A DNA stretch of 64,000 nt, taken from assembly GCA_023055505.1 (NCBI GenBank), contig JALIRH010000094.1, positions 1,055,078 through 1,119,077 of the forward strand, given 5' to 3'. Shown here one piece after another: positions 13,641-26,840 of this stretch (the stretch's first letter is position 1; each line of letters opens with the position of its first letter). Source of the stretch: Callipepla californica brunnescens (taxonomy: Eukaryota; Chordata; Aves; Galliformes; Odontophoridae). The notes beneath the pieces were generated by a model. That model ran no database searches. It saw nothing but the letters and a program-made list of their open reading frames with translations, and was not told where the DNA came from. Made by a program: the position numbers and the translations under genes.

Positions 13641-14109
13641 ATCATTACAACCGCAATTCAAGATGCTGGAGATATCAGATCAAGTTTCTTCATCTAAGAG
13701 TGGAATATAATGGACTCCTGTCCTTGCAGCACTTGTCAGGGAGAGCGTCTGGTTGATATTAGTATAGAAAAAGCGAGCAGCTTTGATAAGAACAGAGTAT
13801 ACTCAGTTTGTAAGTCAGTTACCAGTTACAGTGGAGAAGCCTTGAGATGGGCAGACCACAAGTGCCGACCACAAGTGCCAGTGCCAGGTGACAGTCTGCT
13901 GTCAGGCACTGAAGAATGCTGAACAGGAGTAAGTGAAGAATCAGGCACTTCCAACCCAGTCCTAGAAGTGGCAGTGTCCAGAGAAACAATACATGAGAGA
14001 CTATAAGGACACATGAGAATGAATCCAGAGGTTTGTTGGACAGGATTCCCGGAGAAGACACCTCTGAGAATCCCTTGGCCTGCCCTCTGACAACCCACAG
14101 CACAGCTCA
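13640..14109. other. Less AT-rich block of unknown origin preceding a CR1 copy
   Basis: Noticeably less AT-rich than its surroundings and directly followed by CR1 sequence at 14110. It contains a perfect 13-bp tandem duplication, GACCACAAGTGCC, at 13854-13866 and 13867-13879. It could be a decayed 5' portion of the same CR1 copy, but I could not match any CR1 motif with confidence. Confidence 0.35.
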
Positions 14110-14480
14110 CTCTGCTACACTGACCTGACAAACTTCAGATTTTGTTGTCGCATCAGTCTGTACTTGGCATTGGTAAGGCTGCACCTCAAGTACTGTGTTC
14201 AGTTTTGAAAACAGAACTACGACAAAGATATTGCAGTCCTGGAGCATATCCAAAGAAGGGCACTGAAGCTGGTAAAGGGTCTGGAGCACAAGTCTTACTA
14301 AGAGCAGCTGAGGGAACAGGGATTGTTTAGCCTGGAGAAGAAGAGGTTCAGTAGAGACCTTACTGCCCTCTACAACTCCCAGAAAGGAGGTGGTAGTGAG
14401 GTGGGGGTTGGCTTCTTCTTCCACCTAACCAGAGATGGGATGAGGGTTAATGGCTTTAAGTTGAACCAGGAGAGGTGATC
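14110..14480 (+). mobile_element. CR1 LINE ORF2 C-terminal fragment
   Basis: Plus-strand CR1 ORF2 C-terminal region. It is recognisable from translated pieces such as VRLHLKYCVQF and from the AGCCTGGAGAAGAAGAGG segment. It ends abruptly near 14480 without the CR1 3' UTR. The same region of a related copy occurs in reverse at about 18410-18680. Confidence 0.88.
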
Positions 14481-14881
14481 ACAGTGTACTGGTGACTGAG
14501 TTCATTTAATCTTCACACTGTCAGTTCGGTGAAAGCCATGGCTGTAGCATGGCTGGGGATTATAAATTTTGCAGTCAGTTTTTCTGAAGCAGAAATGTAC
14601 CTAACAACTTAATATTTCTTGGAAAGTACTTTTTTCATTTTTCTGCTCCAAGTCTTTATCCTGAATGTAATTCTTTACTATGGCATATTACACCTTTCTG
14701 ACTTAGCCTTGTCGACACCACAAAGAAAATTTGAAAGTAAACTTGTACTGTCTTCCTATTCACTATTAGTTTTTCTAACTTCATATTCCTGAGTCAGTCC
14801 ACATATTTGTATTAAGACTGCATCAGAGTTTCTTTTGAGTACCTAAATTAGATATCTGCATTTCTCACCTCTGCTATGTAT

Positions 14882-15088
14882 CACAGAATCATAGAATGGC
14901 CTGGGCTGAAAAGGACCTCAAAGATCATCTAGTTTCAATCCTCTGCGATAGACAGGGTTTCCAACCACTAGAGCAGGCTGCCCAGAGCCACATCCAGCCA
15001 TGCCTTGAATGCCTCCAAGGATGGGACATCCACAACCTCCCTGGGCAACCTGTTCCAGTGCGTCACCACCCTCTGAGTGAAAAAATAT
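14882..15088 (-). mobile_element. CR1 LINE 3' UTR fragment
   Basis: Minus-strand CR1 3' end. It starts with CACAGAATCATAGAATGGCC, the reverse complement of the terminal octamer repeat, followed by the conserved AAAGATCATCTAG block and about 150 bp more. It is strongly 5'-truncated at about 15088. Confidence 0.93.
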
Positions 15089-17039
15089 AAGCAATAGTAT
15101 TGTATATTTCAGCAGAAAAGATACCATCCTAGCCTAATGGCAGTCAGGTGTATCTCAAGTAACAGATGCTTGTTTGATAAAGATTCTTTTTATTCTGGCT
15201 AATTAAGGAGTTGGACACACCCACCTGTTAATGATTTTGCTTTGTATAGCCAGAGCCTGCTGTATCATGTGAATGGAAGATACATAGGGCACATTTTGAA
15301 AGAAAGCTAATTAACCCCTCCAAGTGGGAAAAATATATTGCCCAAGCCCAGCTGCTGAATGTGACAAGATTAGTAGTTCTTCAGTCTAGCAGACAGAACA
15401 CAGCTCTTATGATGAAAATTACCCCTTCCCTGCATATTCTGTGTAATTTCATGTTGTCTCTTAAGTTTCCTAGCAATTTTTTATACACGCAGATTCAATA
15501 AGATTTCTTTCTGTTTTCTAGACAGAAATATCAAGATTAAATGGTTAAGGGGTCTAACTCATCAATTATTAATCAAGTAAGATTGTTAAAATGTGTCACA
15601 TTAATGATCACTGTTTATTTTGCTACTGGACTACTTATGTTGAACTAATTTATGTTTTTTAAGCTATCAGAGTCTTCGAAAGTTTTGTTCAGCTATGTAT
15701 GCTTTATTGTCTACACAAAATAATGCAGCAATGCAGAAAATAGAAATGTGCTACTGACTTTTAAGTGTGGTAGGAAATTTCTTTTTTCTTCTCTTCAAGG
15801 CTAAATAAAAGAAAGTGAAGTGAGCAAGATCTTGTAATCACATGCAGTAATGATATGCTTTTAATGGTCAGAATAAAAAGCTAATCTTCATATCTTAAGC
15901 ATTTATAATGATGAACCATCAGTACACTTATGAAAAATTTCTGTCTTTATAATGTGTTTTCACAGTAAAGGAACGCTTCTTAGAACATCAATGTTCAACA
16001 GGTAATCCAAAACACTTGTTTCTTGACCAACAGTATGAATTGAAACAAGTATTAATAATACCCTAGACTTTTAGATAAGCAGTATTTTTTTTTAATATTT
16101 GTGTAAGCAAAATGAATAGCAACCTTCAAACAAGAAATGTTGAATGAATACAAGGAACCAACTGTAGTTATTAGGAATAAAGTAGGAAGTTTATACATGC
16201 TATTCGCAGTGGATAAAAAGGGAATATTATAAGTAGTATAACTTGTAGAATATTAACACATTCCCACGTTATAACACTAATTTCTTACTAAACACTATTT
16301 GATTGTGTGCCTTAAGATTCTTACATGAAAGCAAGCAGATGAACACTACTGATACAAGGATGAGTTACTAAATATTTCAGTTACCAACATGGATTTAATT
16401 ACACTTTTCACCTTTTTAAGGAACTGTGGGATAGGCAGTGATTAACTGAATGGCACAGAATAAAGTAATAAAGTGATAATGTCTGTTCACATAATTTCCA
16501 TCAGCATAATGCTATAATAGCAGAGTTACAGCAAGAGTTAATACAGATATACGCACACTGGAAAGGACCAATGGAAGTGGTTACTGTTGGCAACTCCATC
16601 AAAAACACAGTAATAAAAATCAAGAATGTCTGGATAATCACATTATTAAGCATTAGAGAAATACTGGTCAACAACTGTCATAATGAAATTCCACATTTCC
16701 AGAAGATCACAGAGAAGAAGCACATGGGCACTTAAGCTGAAGAACTATGTCATAATTCTCTCATTTTCATCTACCTTCTAATTTTACCTGCAAACACTTC
16801 AAAACTGCACTTGCCCTTGGTAGGCAATATGTCAATATTACACATCCAGACAACATATCAATACACATCAACAAGACTACCTTCACAAACAATTGAACAG
16901 AACAAAACTCCTGAAGAGGTGTTTTATTGAAATGATATTAGCAAGTACAACAGATACAGAAAACAAATCTAGCAACTCATAAAACAGTTGCTTTAATTCT
17001 ATTACCAAACGCTAATATTTCAACCAGAGATTCTGTTAA
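15089..17039. other. Unique AT-rich intronic sequence
   Basis: No coding exon, mobile element or RNA gene that I can recognise. Confidence 0.55.
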
Positions 17040-17610
17040 GTGAAAAGGCCCAAGTGATGTTCTCCTCGATCCTCACAATGACATGAAAAAGCATGAGGAG
17101 TAGGGTGCTGGTACTGTGTATCAACAGCAGGTTATAGAACTGGTGTTGACAATAGGACTTTGGGTTCTATGACCACTGGAGCATCCATGTATCTTTGCCA
17201 TCGCTCACTTTGTAAGGATGGATTTAAACAAGGAGCAACTGGGTTACAGGGTCAGAGTTACCAGCAGTTTTGTAAGGAGGTGTTGGACAAAACAAAGGGC
17301 CTGGGGTGAGATGAATGAAAGCAACATGTAAACAACAAAACAGAGCTCAAGTGGTGGCACCTCAAGTATTTCCATGTAAGCAAGAAAATCCTTCAAGTCA
17401 CTGGTATGAATAAACTACCTACACTCCTTCTGGGCTTGGGTGCTTCTCTGAAGTGCTTGTACACTAAGGCTCAGAACACAAGAAAAAAAAGGTGTCAGAC
17501 ATCTGTGTGCATTTCCAGACCTATCATCACTATTGCAAAGCATACAGAATTCTTCATTCAGTGCTTCTTTTTCAGTTCTTCTTGGATTTCTCATAGGACA
17601 CAGACTCCTG
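17040..17610 (+). mobile_element. Probable CR1 5' portion (start of ORF2 endonuclease)
   Basis: A less AT-rich block in which the plus frame at 17406-17663 reads SLKCLYTKAQNTRKK. This resembles the start of the CR1 ORF2 endonuclease domain, and the long minus-strand CR1 at 35866-38385 has the parallel segment LYTSAPSMRNNQ. The preceding 350 bp or so would be the ORF1/ORF2 junction. No CR1 reverse transcriptase or 3' UTR follows in this orientation, which is atypical for a LINE. The match rests on a short motif only. Confidence 0.5.
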
Positions 17611-18167
17611 CTTTAGTTAAAAAATTGCAATTGGATGTTTTTGTTAAGATTAATAGCTCCTGAAAAAGCAGTTGAAAACAAAACCTGATAATTCTATGCT
17701 AAGTACCTCTACACAGTACTATTGCTTTAGTATCAGAATTACTACCTTGATCCAAGATCTTGCTTTGCTGCACAAATGATAGCATCAAATTAATTATAAA
17801 GCCTAAGACTACTTCTTCATACTTTTGAAAATACTCAACAAAATCTATGTTGGAGAGTGGACATATAATACTTCAAGCAGTGTTAACCACTACTCAAGAC
17901 ACACTGCCTAACAGACAGTGCTTTCTGAGGAAGAGTACAAATACAGTGCAACACCTGAAAAAATCATTTATTTCAGTTGCGGGTTGAAAATATGATACTG
18001 AAAGTAAATTCAGATTTAGCTTCAAAGGTCAGTTCTGACATTTTTTCTAATGAGATATTACACTGCAGTTGTTTTGTCTATAGGGTGAGTGTGAAAGCTG
18101 CCTTTAACAAAAGGTAGAAAAAAAAAACATGAAAATTGAGGTTTTGTTTGTTTTCATATAGTAACAG

Positions 18168-18922
18168 AATCATTAAGGTTGGGAAGGTTCTCTAATAATC
18201 TAGACCATCTGTCAACCCATGACCACCATGCTCACTAAACCATGTCCATCATTGCCACACTTCATTTCTTGAACACCTCCAGGGACAGTGACTCCACTAC
18301 TGGTCAGCCTGTTACAATGCTTGACCACTTCTAAGAAGTATTTTTTCCTAATATCCAATCTGAACTGCCCTTGGCTCAACTTAAAGCTATTAACCCTCAT
18401 CCCATCTCTGGTTAGGTGGAAGAAGAAGCCAACTCCCACCTCACTATCATCTCCTTTCAGGGAGTTGTAGAGGGCAGAAAAGTCTCCATTGAACCTCTTC
18501 TTCTCCAGACTAAACAATCCCAGTACCCTCAGCTGCTCCTAGTAAGACTTGTGCTCCGGGCCCTACACCAGCTTCGCCGCTCCTCTCTGGATATGCTCCA
18601 GGACCTCAATGTCTTTCTCATAGTTCTGTTTTCAAAACTGAACTCAGTACCTGAGGTGCTGTCCCACCAGTGCAGAGGGACAATCACCTTGGTTCTTCTG
18701 GCTACTCTATTTATGACACAAACCAGGCTGCTGCTGACCTCCTGGGCCACTTGGACATAATGCTTACTCATGTTCAGACTGCTGTCAGCTAAAATCCCCA
18801 CATCCTTTTTCTCCGGATCTCTGCCCTAAACAGTAGTGAAGCATGGGGTTGCAACTGAAGTGCAGGACCTGGCACTTGCTCTTTTTGAACTTCATACAAT
18901 TTATCTCAAAACACTGGGCTCC
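18168..18922 (-). mobile_element. CR1 LINE fragment, 3' UTR through ORF2 C-terminus
   Basis: Minus-strand CR1. CAGAATCATTAAGGTTGGGA at the low end is the reverse complement of the 3' tail, and decayed ORF2 C-terminal sequence follows. The segment repeats, in opposite orientation, the region also found at 14110-14480. It runs into a second minus-strand CR1 module at about 18923. Confidence 0.88.
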
Positions 18923-19345
18923 TTTGAGCCTTCTCCTTACTGAACATACCAACCTCTGTAAACCTGTCTTCATAGGAGGCGTGCTCCAGCCCTCTGATCA
19001 TCTTCATGGCCTACTCTGGACCCACTCCAAAAGCTCCACATTTCCAGATGGGGCCACACAAGGGCAGAACAAAGGCAGACAGTCACCTCCCTGTCCCTGC
19101 TGCCCATCCTGTCTTTTGATGCAGCCCAGGATACTGTTGGCCTTCTGGGCTGCAAGCACACACTGTTTGATCATTTTAAGTTTCCCATCTCCTAGAACCC
19201 CTAAATCCTTCTTGGCATGGCTGCTGTCAATATGTTATGTTCTCCCACACTGTACATACATCGGAGATTGCCTGGATCCAAGGTCAACACCTTGCATTTG
19301 GCTTTGTGAACCTTATTAGCTTCTCATGGGCCTACTTTTCAAACT
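18923..19345 (-). mobile_element. Second CR1 module, same strand, restarting nearer the 3' end
   Basis: At about 18923 the CR1 co-ordinate jumps back towards the 3' end: the GTGCTCCAGCCCTCTGATCA block appears here after the previous module had already passed it. This is therefore a separate insertion or a duplication. It runs through the ORF2 C-terminal region to about 19345. Confidence 0.8.
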
Positions 19346-19355
19346 TGATCTAGTG

Positions 19356-19447
19356 CCTGGTTTAGTAGTTAGCAACCTTGCCTGCAGCAGGGAGTTTGAA
19401 ACTACATCTTTGATGGCCCCTCCAACCAAAGCCCTTCTAGGATTCAA
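19356..19447 (+). mobile_element. CR1 3' tail, opposite strand
   Basis: Short plus-strand CR1 3' end. GCAGGGAGTTTGAAACTACA is followed by a CCCTCCAACC block and a TTCTAGGATTC terminal octamer. It abuts the minus-strand modules tail-to-tail with no more than about 10 bp between them. Confidence 0.75.
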
Positions 19448-19884
19448 TTACAGGTTGTTCATTGCCGTCTGAAGTGCATCACTTTGATGGATTCTCTAAA
19501 CTGCCATAGATGAAACACAGATCAACTACTTCAAAATAACTAATACATTCTGATAAAAACAGTTGACCAAGTACCACACAAAATGCATGGGACCCAAAAG
19601 TACAGAATCTACATGAAAGACTGCTTTTAAACATATTTTTAATAAATCTGTTCTGAAAAAAACAGGAATCAATACTTTAGGACCTCTTACCTACCTGTTC
19701 TGTATGCTTTTATGCCATAATATAATACTTCTAGTGGATCCACAGAGAGCATTTCTGTACCTTGCACTTAAGACGTCTGGATATTCAAGCTTTTGAGCAT
19801 TTGCTAACAGTAGAAGAGGATTTAGATTTAGTATCACTGTAGATACCACAGGAATCTGATTTTTTTGGGGGGCGGGGAAGAGAA

Positions 19885-20145
19885 ATCTACTGAAATGGAT
19901 TTGTTCAGACTTGAGAAGCCTACAGAGAAACTTACTGTTATCCAGGGAAAGAACAAATTTGCCACAAGAGTAGTCACGTAATGCAACACATGAAATAGCT
20001 GGCATCCTTACTCCTGGAAGTACTGAAAACGGAACTGGACATGTCTTAAACAATCTTATCTACTTAATCCTACTTTGAGCAGGGAACAGACTAGATGATC
20101 ATCACAGGTACAATCAAGCCCACATTATCCTTATGAATTTACTGT
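19885..20145 (+). mobile_element. Degenerate CR1 3' fragment
   Basis: Plus-strand CR1-like 3' region. GAAGTACTGAAAACGGAACT, then GAGCAGGGAACAGACTAGAT and GATGATCATCACAGGTACAA follow the order of the CR1 3' UTR, but the copy is old. A 120-codon minus-strand open frame over it (19691-20053) is fortuitous. Confidence 0.65.
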
Positions 20146-20466
20146 ACTGTGTACAGTAGTTGACATAGAGTAGAAGTGACAAAATACAATTTTATTGCAT
20201 TTAATTTTGAAATAAACAGTGATGTTGAGCAATATAAAATACACCAAAACTGGAGATAAGTCAGCTTAGAAAATCAGCCTGCTTAAAAATCATTTCAGCC
20301 TTTCCTATACTCTTATTGCTTTGTAATTCTAGAGTTAAACATTTTCCTTCAATTTCTCTGGTTAACATGTCCATCTCTGAACTAAATATACAGCCTCCTG
20401 AACAGAAGGCGCACAAGTGAATTACTTCCCTCCTAAATGCTGTGACATACCTTGATAACTTGGTAT

Positions 20467-21057
20467 CCTGGAATGCATTAAAAACAGCGTGGCCAGCAGG
20501 TTAAGGGAAGTGATCCTCCCCCTCTACTCTGCCCTGGTCAGGCCTCACCTGGAGTATTGTGTCCAGTTCTGGGCTCCCCAGCACAAAAAAGACAAGGATC
20601 TCCTTGAAGGAATCCAGAAGAGGGCCACAAGGATGATAAAGAGCATGGAACACCTCCCTTACAAAGAAAGGCTGAGAGACCTGGATCTGTTCAGCCTTGA
20701 AAAAAGAAGACTCAAAGGGATCTGATCCATGTCTATAAATACCTAAGGAGAGGGAACCAAAGGGATGAGTCTGGACTCTTCTCAGCAATGAGTGGCATTA
20801 GGACAAGGGGAAATGGCCACAAACTGAAGCATAGGAAGATCGCACAAATGTTTGTGGGAACTTCTTCACAGTGCAGTGACGGAGCACTGGCACAGGCTGC
20901 ACAGAGAGGTGGAGGAGTCTCCTTCTCTGGAGATGTTCAGGACCCGCCTGGACGCCTACCTGTGCAACCTGGGCTAGGGAGCTGCTTTGGCAGGGGGTTG
21001 GACTCAATGATCTCTAGAGGTCCCTTCCAGCCCCTACAGTTCTGTGATTCTGTGAAA
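20467..21057 (+). mobile_element. Relatively young CR1 3' copy
   Basis: Plus-strand CR1 covering the end of ORF2 and the complete 3' UTR, ending in GTTCTGTGATTCTGTG, i.e. two clean terminal octamers. The ORF2 reading at 20489-20725 is open for 78 codons ([20 protein letters not shown]). This is the best-preserved CR1 copy in the window, 5'-truncated at about 20467. Confidence 0.94.
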
Positions 21058-24000
21058 AGTGCATCAAAGTACTTCTAGTGATAAACAAGATTATCTTTTC
21101 TAGTTAAAAGACAGTTACTCCTCACAAACTCAGCAATTAGAAGTAGCAATTTCTACACAACAGTTGTAGCAAATAATACTTATTGGAAAAACACTTTCTT
21201 GTCCATGTCTCGTCCTCCTACAGAATTGAAGAAAGGCAAGACTTTCGCAAGTTAGATGGTACTCCAGTCAACTTCCCCTCCTCCTACATTAGGATTCCAA
21301 GATGCAGAAAAATCCCAGTGGGTATTTTCAACATGCACACAGTCCACTCCAAAGAAAATTAACTGCATTAAAATATTTCCTATTTTTTCAAGTGTCTCTA
21401 ATACATTTCTTAGTATGTTAGGGTAGTGGTGTTAAAACACAGATTAAGAACTGTATTAACAAATTTCATAAGCCACCAGTGTGTCGTAATTCAAAATTAC
21501 TAATTAATAAAGCCTTCAGAAGACCTTCATTTTGCCATCATATTGGTTTTAGTTTTGTTTTAATGGGACAAATCTTTTAAATGCTAGAGATGTTTATTCT
21601 GTAGCACAGTTTCTCAAATTCTCAAAAAACACAAGTATTCTAGCACTATAGGTCTAAAACAACATAGGCTTTCATTTGAAAAGGTATGTCAACCTAAAAA
21701 ATTCTATCCTATTCTTCCCATGGCTCATTTACCTGTTTATAACTCATCTGATGTCTTGGAAGGAGACAAAAAAACATACCAAACCAAACCTTACCTAAGC
21801 TAACCAAAGAAGAAAATCAGTGGTTAAATTAATCTACAGTTGGGTTAAGTAGCCATTATGCTTCTTAGTTACTGCTATTTTCTAGGCATCAAAAGGGAGG
21901 AGAATTTGTCAGAAAATCTGGAATGTTCAAGTTTTTCTTTAAGCTTTACTTACTTTTAAATAATCTGTACAAAGTGAAGAACCATGCTACCTAACTACAG
22001 CAGCTGACAAGTTTGGATAAGGAGAGCACACAGTCAACATCAAACTAAGGGAAGGTACTGACTGCTGGTATGTTGAGACTGAAAACTGTTTCTCTGCATC
22101 TGATACACTGTGGTGTGTGATAAATGCAAAAGCAGAATTGAAGGCCAAGTTTGAAGCAAAACTTCAGAAGACAAAGATGTGAGTTTTTAAGGTAAGAATA
22201 TTTACAATAAACATGACAGAAGAAAAAAGACAGTTTGGATCTATTTGTCTTAACAAATAAAAGGTGTAAAGAACACTGTTAGAAAAAAAAACAGAAAGAT
22301 GTCTCAAATTCGTCCACCACCTGACAGGTGAAAATAATGAGAACTAGTTCAAAAAAGGTATGTATGATTTAAGATGTATGAAAAAATTTACTCAGTACAC
22401 TTCATCTAACTTCACCATATTAATAATGAACTTCACCACCCACAGTCTTGTTCATTCACCTTGACTGGATTATGTCACAATACCTTATTGTCTCCAGCAA
22501 ACAGAGACAGGGAATTATTTGTTCTTTCATTGCTGAGAACCTTGCATGGTTACATTTGCATGGCTGCTGTCCTTGCTGTCCTTTTCAGTTTCTATTGACT
22601 TTTTTGCCTCACAGTTTTTGTTCCATAAGAATATTTCACCACTTATTTTGAGTCTTCTTTACACTCTAGAAAAGACACTAATTATACTACACTTTCTTTT
22701 CATACAGAAAGAGCAAACACACTGCTGTCACCATTTAGAAATGATTTAACTGACACAAAGGGATATGTACAGATTTTCAGTACAAAAGTCAGTTTAATTC
22801 TTATAGAATTAATATACCAAATATCAATTCCACCACTATTTCATAGAGTCAACTACTCTAGAAATAGCAAGTAGCTCTTACTTTGCCTTAACTTTTTCTT
22901 CACTTTACCTCTAACACAAGTTAATGTGGAGTTCATATTGTAATTTTAGGAGAATATCTGGAACACTACAAATCTACACTACAAACATAGCTAAAAATTC
23001 CAAGTGCTCTCAGCTACTTGGTTATTTAGCATATATGGATAAATACTACAGGTAGCTCTGCCAAGTTTCAACACAAGCATGCAAAACCTCAACCATTATA
23101 CGGGAAATTTTATTTTATTGCAAAAGAAAACTCACATAGTAGCTAGACTGCACAAAATGATGTGTTTTAAAAAAGCCTGCTGAAGAGCTACTTCTCCCAG
23201 TGTATATGTCAATCCAGACATGGTATTTATGCCTTAGTATCTGAGATCAAATGATATGTAGAATAATGACTACATCAAGCATAGGAAAATGCTGAATTTA
23301 TTTTGGGTGAAGAATAATGATTTTGCTTTCTTTTATTTCTCTGGATTATAATTCAAGTTACTGCTAGAGAGTAGAATAAAGCATCAAGTGATTGCAAGAT
23401 TCATTTTTTGAATACATTTTTTTTCAACATTGATTTTATACATTTCATAGTGTTATTCCAAAGTATAAAATACTCCCTCCCATGTTGAATACTTTATTGC
23501 CTTCTGCTCCATATTTTCCCTTAGTTATAACTTTCAAAATGAAAAATTAAAGTTTTCTTTATTAAAATAATATCTCGGAAACAGAATTCCCCTTTTATAC
23601 CAAGAAATAAAAGAGAAAGAAAAAAAAATACAAACTCTGCCATCATAATTAAAATACTTACAGTCAGCTAAAATGTCAAAGTCTAGCATGTTCCAAAGTG
23701 TTCTTCCTTTTTAGTGAATCAAGATAATGGCACAATTATATTAATAGCTTTGGAAGGGCAGGAAAAATAAAGGTAGTTCAACTGAAATCAGATAGAAAAT
23801 AAACTCAATGACAGTAGTTATAGCAGTTTAAAAAACAGACATATTCATGCTCTGGTTTTTGTTGCACCCATTTTATATCTATAATGAACATGTTTTCAGA
23901 TAAGCCAAGTCTAAATGGCTTATTAACAACTGAAATGTCATGGCTGCTTATTAATCAATACAGCCAGTCATATTTGCTACTTCAGTTACTGTATTTAAGC

Positions 24001-25064
24001 ACTTCAGGCAAAACAGAATTTTTTATGAAGTGCAAATTATACAAATGTAAAACACTAGATTGAGCTGTATGCTTTAACACACACTGAGAAAATACACTGT
24101 AAGATATAAATGAATTTTTAATCCTGACTTTCCAACTATTTACTATGAAAAATACTATGTTTTTCCTAAAGACAAAAAGTCACAATAATTTCTCTGTGAT
24201 TTCTTACCATAGTCACTGGTTTCTCCTTTCTCACCCTCTTTCTCCCCGGACCTTCCCAAGATTTTCAAATTTCTGGAGAAAAGTTCTCTATCCTAGGAAA
24301 TACTACCTGCATATCACTCCCGTCTAACTCAAATTTTAAAAACAGATCAGTTTTGCTTTTCAGGAAAAAAAAAAAAAGACAAAAACCCATTTTATATTTT
24401 CCCTCTCAGTATCAGAAACATTGCTAATTCTGAGTCACATTTCATATCAATATACAAAAAATCATAATTTGCCTGGTTTCCATTTACAGATAGTTCATGC
24501 AAAGAAATTACTGCACAATTATCACTTAAGCAGACATAGCATGTTAAGGTGAAAGAAGCTGCTTGAAGTCTTCAATCCAAGGTATGTATCACCAATTTAA
24601 GACTTCAGTTTTAGGCTAATTTATAAGTAAAATTTTGCTTTAAAATATAAATAAATTGCACTTACTTATTCTATGTATCATTAATAACATCAGCTGTTAC
24701 ACAGCATACTAAAATACTAATAAATAAGACGAATTCTATTTATATTCTATGCAAAAATAATAAAAATTTGTTTATGAACAATAGGACAGGTAAAATAAAC
24801 AGTTACATATATATTGAGATGCTACAGTGTAAGCCAAAACAAATTTAGGGCACTATTTTGTAAGCTGCCTTCTACTAAGTTTAAGCAAATACTAAGATAA
24901 CCCAGATACTCTGATCTGCACCCTCTTTATCTGTAGAACACTGAATAATTAAACCAAACATTGATACAGTAGAACACAACATAGACTAAGCTGTTAGTAT
25001 ACTAAGGGAACATTTGCACATCTAAACTGCTGACATGCACATGCTATGCATAACAGAATCCAGA
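21058..25064. other. Unique AT-rich intronic sequence
   Basis: About 4 kb with short A/T tracts only. No coding exon, mobile element or RNA gene recognised. Confidence 0.55.
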
Positions 25065-25140
25065 ATCACAGAATGGCTTAAGTTGGAAGGGACCTTAAAG
25101 ATCATCTAGTCCTCAACCCCCTACTGTTAGCAGGGATAAA
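25065..25140 (-). mobile_element. Very short CR1 3' end
   Basis: AGAATCACAGAATGGCTTAA and the AAAGATCATCTAGTCCTCAA block are the reverse complement of the CR1 3' terminus. Only about 75 bp were inserted or retained. Confidence 0.88.
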
Positions 25141-26840
25141 ATACTAAGTTTATACTTCCAGTATAAACTGCCTTGAAATTAAGACTATTTAGGGAAAAAT
25201 GCAGCTACAGTAAGCTAGGTGTTTTGGCCAATAGGAAAAAAATATCAAAAAGAACAAAGAAAATTCAGTAAGTACAGAAAATTAGGTTCCATAAATTATA
25301 GTCATGAGATTTTATTCAGTATTTTTACTCAAACTTAAAAATGTGAACAAATATGCTGTAAAATATTATTAATAAAAATAAGTGACTAAGCTTACAACAA
25401 GACCAAACAACATAGACTCCTATTCTTAATTCCCTAGCAGATTTATATAGATATGGAAGCAGTTTTGACATTAGGACCACATATATTAGGAAAAACTCTG
25501 GTTTGCCCACTGTTCTAAGGCACTTGCCTGTACCGTTCCATACTCCCTGCCACTCTTAACTATCCTGCTATCTCTAGGTGATGTTAAGTAGTTGTTTCAC
25601 CTTAAGATAAAGCTGAAACACATTCAATAGACATATCAATAGGAACGTATTGGTTTGAATGTGTCTTGTGTCTTCCATAGTCTGGTTCCCCGTCAAATAC
25701 AAATACCAGACTAGTTTTCCAACTAGTGTTATAATGTACAGAAAAATGATAATCTTAAGCCATTGAAGATTGTTAACTGCACAACAAAGAACATATATAG
25801 CAACTAAGACACTAAATACTATGGTTCCCTGAAAAATAAAAGATCTCTGAAAATGACAACATGCTGACAGACAACTAATCCACTATTAAAACAGTTCAGC
25901 ACTTAAAGCAATTTTGTTTTAACATGCACTAGTCAGATCTTCTGTAATCTCAAGCCTTTGAGTGCCACAATGGGCGCAAAAATGGACTGCTGTGATTTCA
26001 CTGGCCTACTTACCCTGATCACAATACACATGTAACTATTAACAGTAGGATGTCACCATTATCTGGGGAAGGTATTACGGCTGCCATAGCCCACTCTGCA
26101 GATCATGAACTGAAATATGTTTTCAGACATTTTCAAAAAATAACAGGCAGGTATCATACAAAAAAAAGCTGAAGTATTCACTGCTGCTCTGCAAAAATAC
26201 ACAGTAAATGGACACAGAACAATCAGAAAGGGGAAAATAACTCACTCTTCTCAAGCAAAACAAGACTGAAGTGGAAAAGCTACCTAAGACTACAGAGGAC
26301 CCTAACACAGTTCTTTAAGAAGTGTTGAATAATGTGCAGCCATGCTATAGAATGAATGTATAGCCACTCTTACATTAATTAGGGACAAAGACATATTTCT
26401 TCCTGTAGATTTGTATACAAAGAAGATTTCATCAAGGGGACAGTTTGATCAGTTCACTCTGAATTTTGATGCATGCATCCCTGAGCTTAGGAATACCTGA
26501 AGACTAGAATTTTAAGATAAATAAATAATAAACAGTGAGGGAGATAAAACACGCACACACAACCTTTCAGACGGATTCCACATTGCCTTTTTTTTTTTTT
26601 TCCAAGTTTATGAAAATAATTATAAGAAATAATGGTAGGCATTTTTATCTTCACCATGTTCATGGTGAAGATCAAACAGATGCTGCTGGGAAAATTCTGT
26701 TGTTGACCTTGCTGGGTAGCACAAAGGTAGCAACTGCCACCCTTATTTTCATCCTACTTGATGTCTAGTAACTACATGTCCTGGACTTGGGCTGCTGTTT
26801 CTTTTAACTTTCACAGCAATCATTTTGTAGATTGTTCTCA
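25141..26840. other. Unique AT-rich sequence
   Basis: No exon or known repeat seen. It lies on the downstream side (in the minus-strand sense) of the integrase fossil and could hold unrecognised remnants of the same element. Confidence 0.5.

Noticed and set aside
19691..20053. 120-codon minus-strand open frame
   Set aside because: It overlaps a decayed plus-strand CR1 3' end; the frame is antisense and fortuitous.
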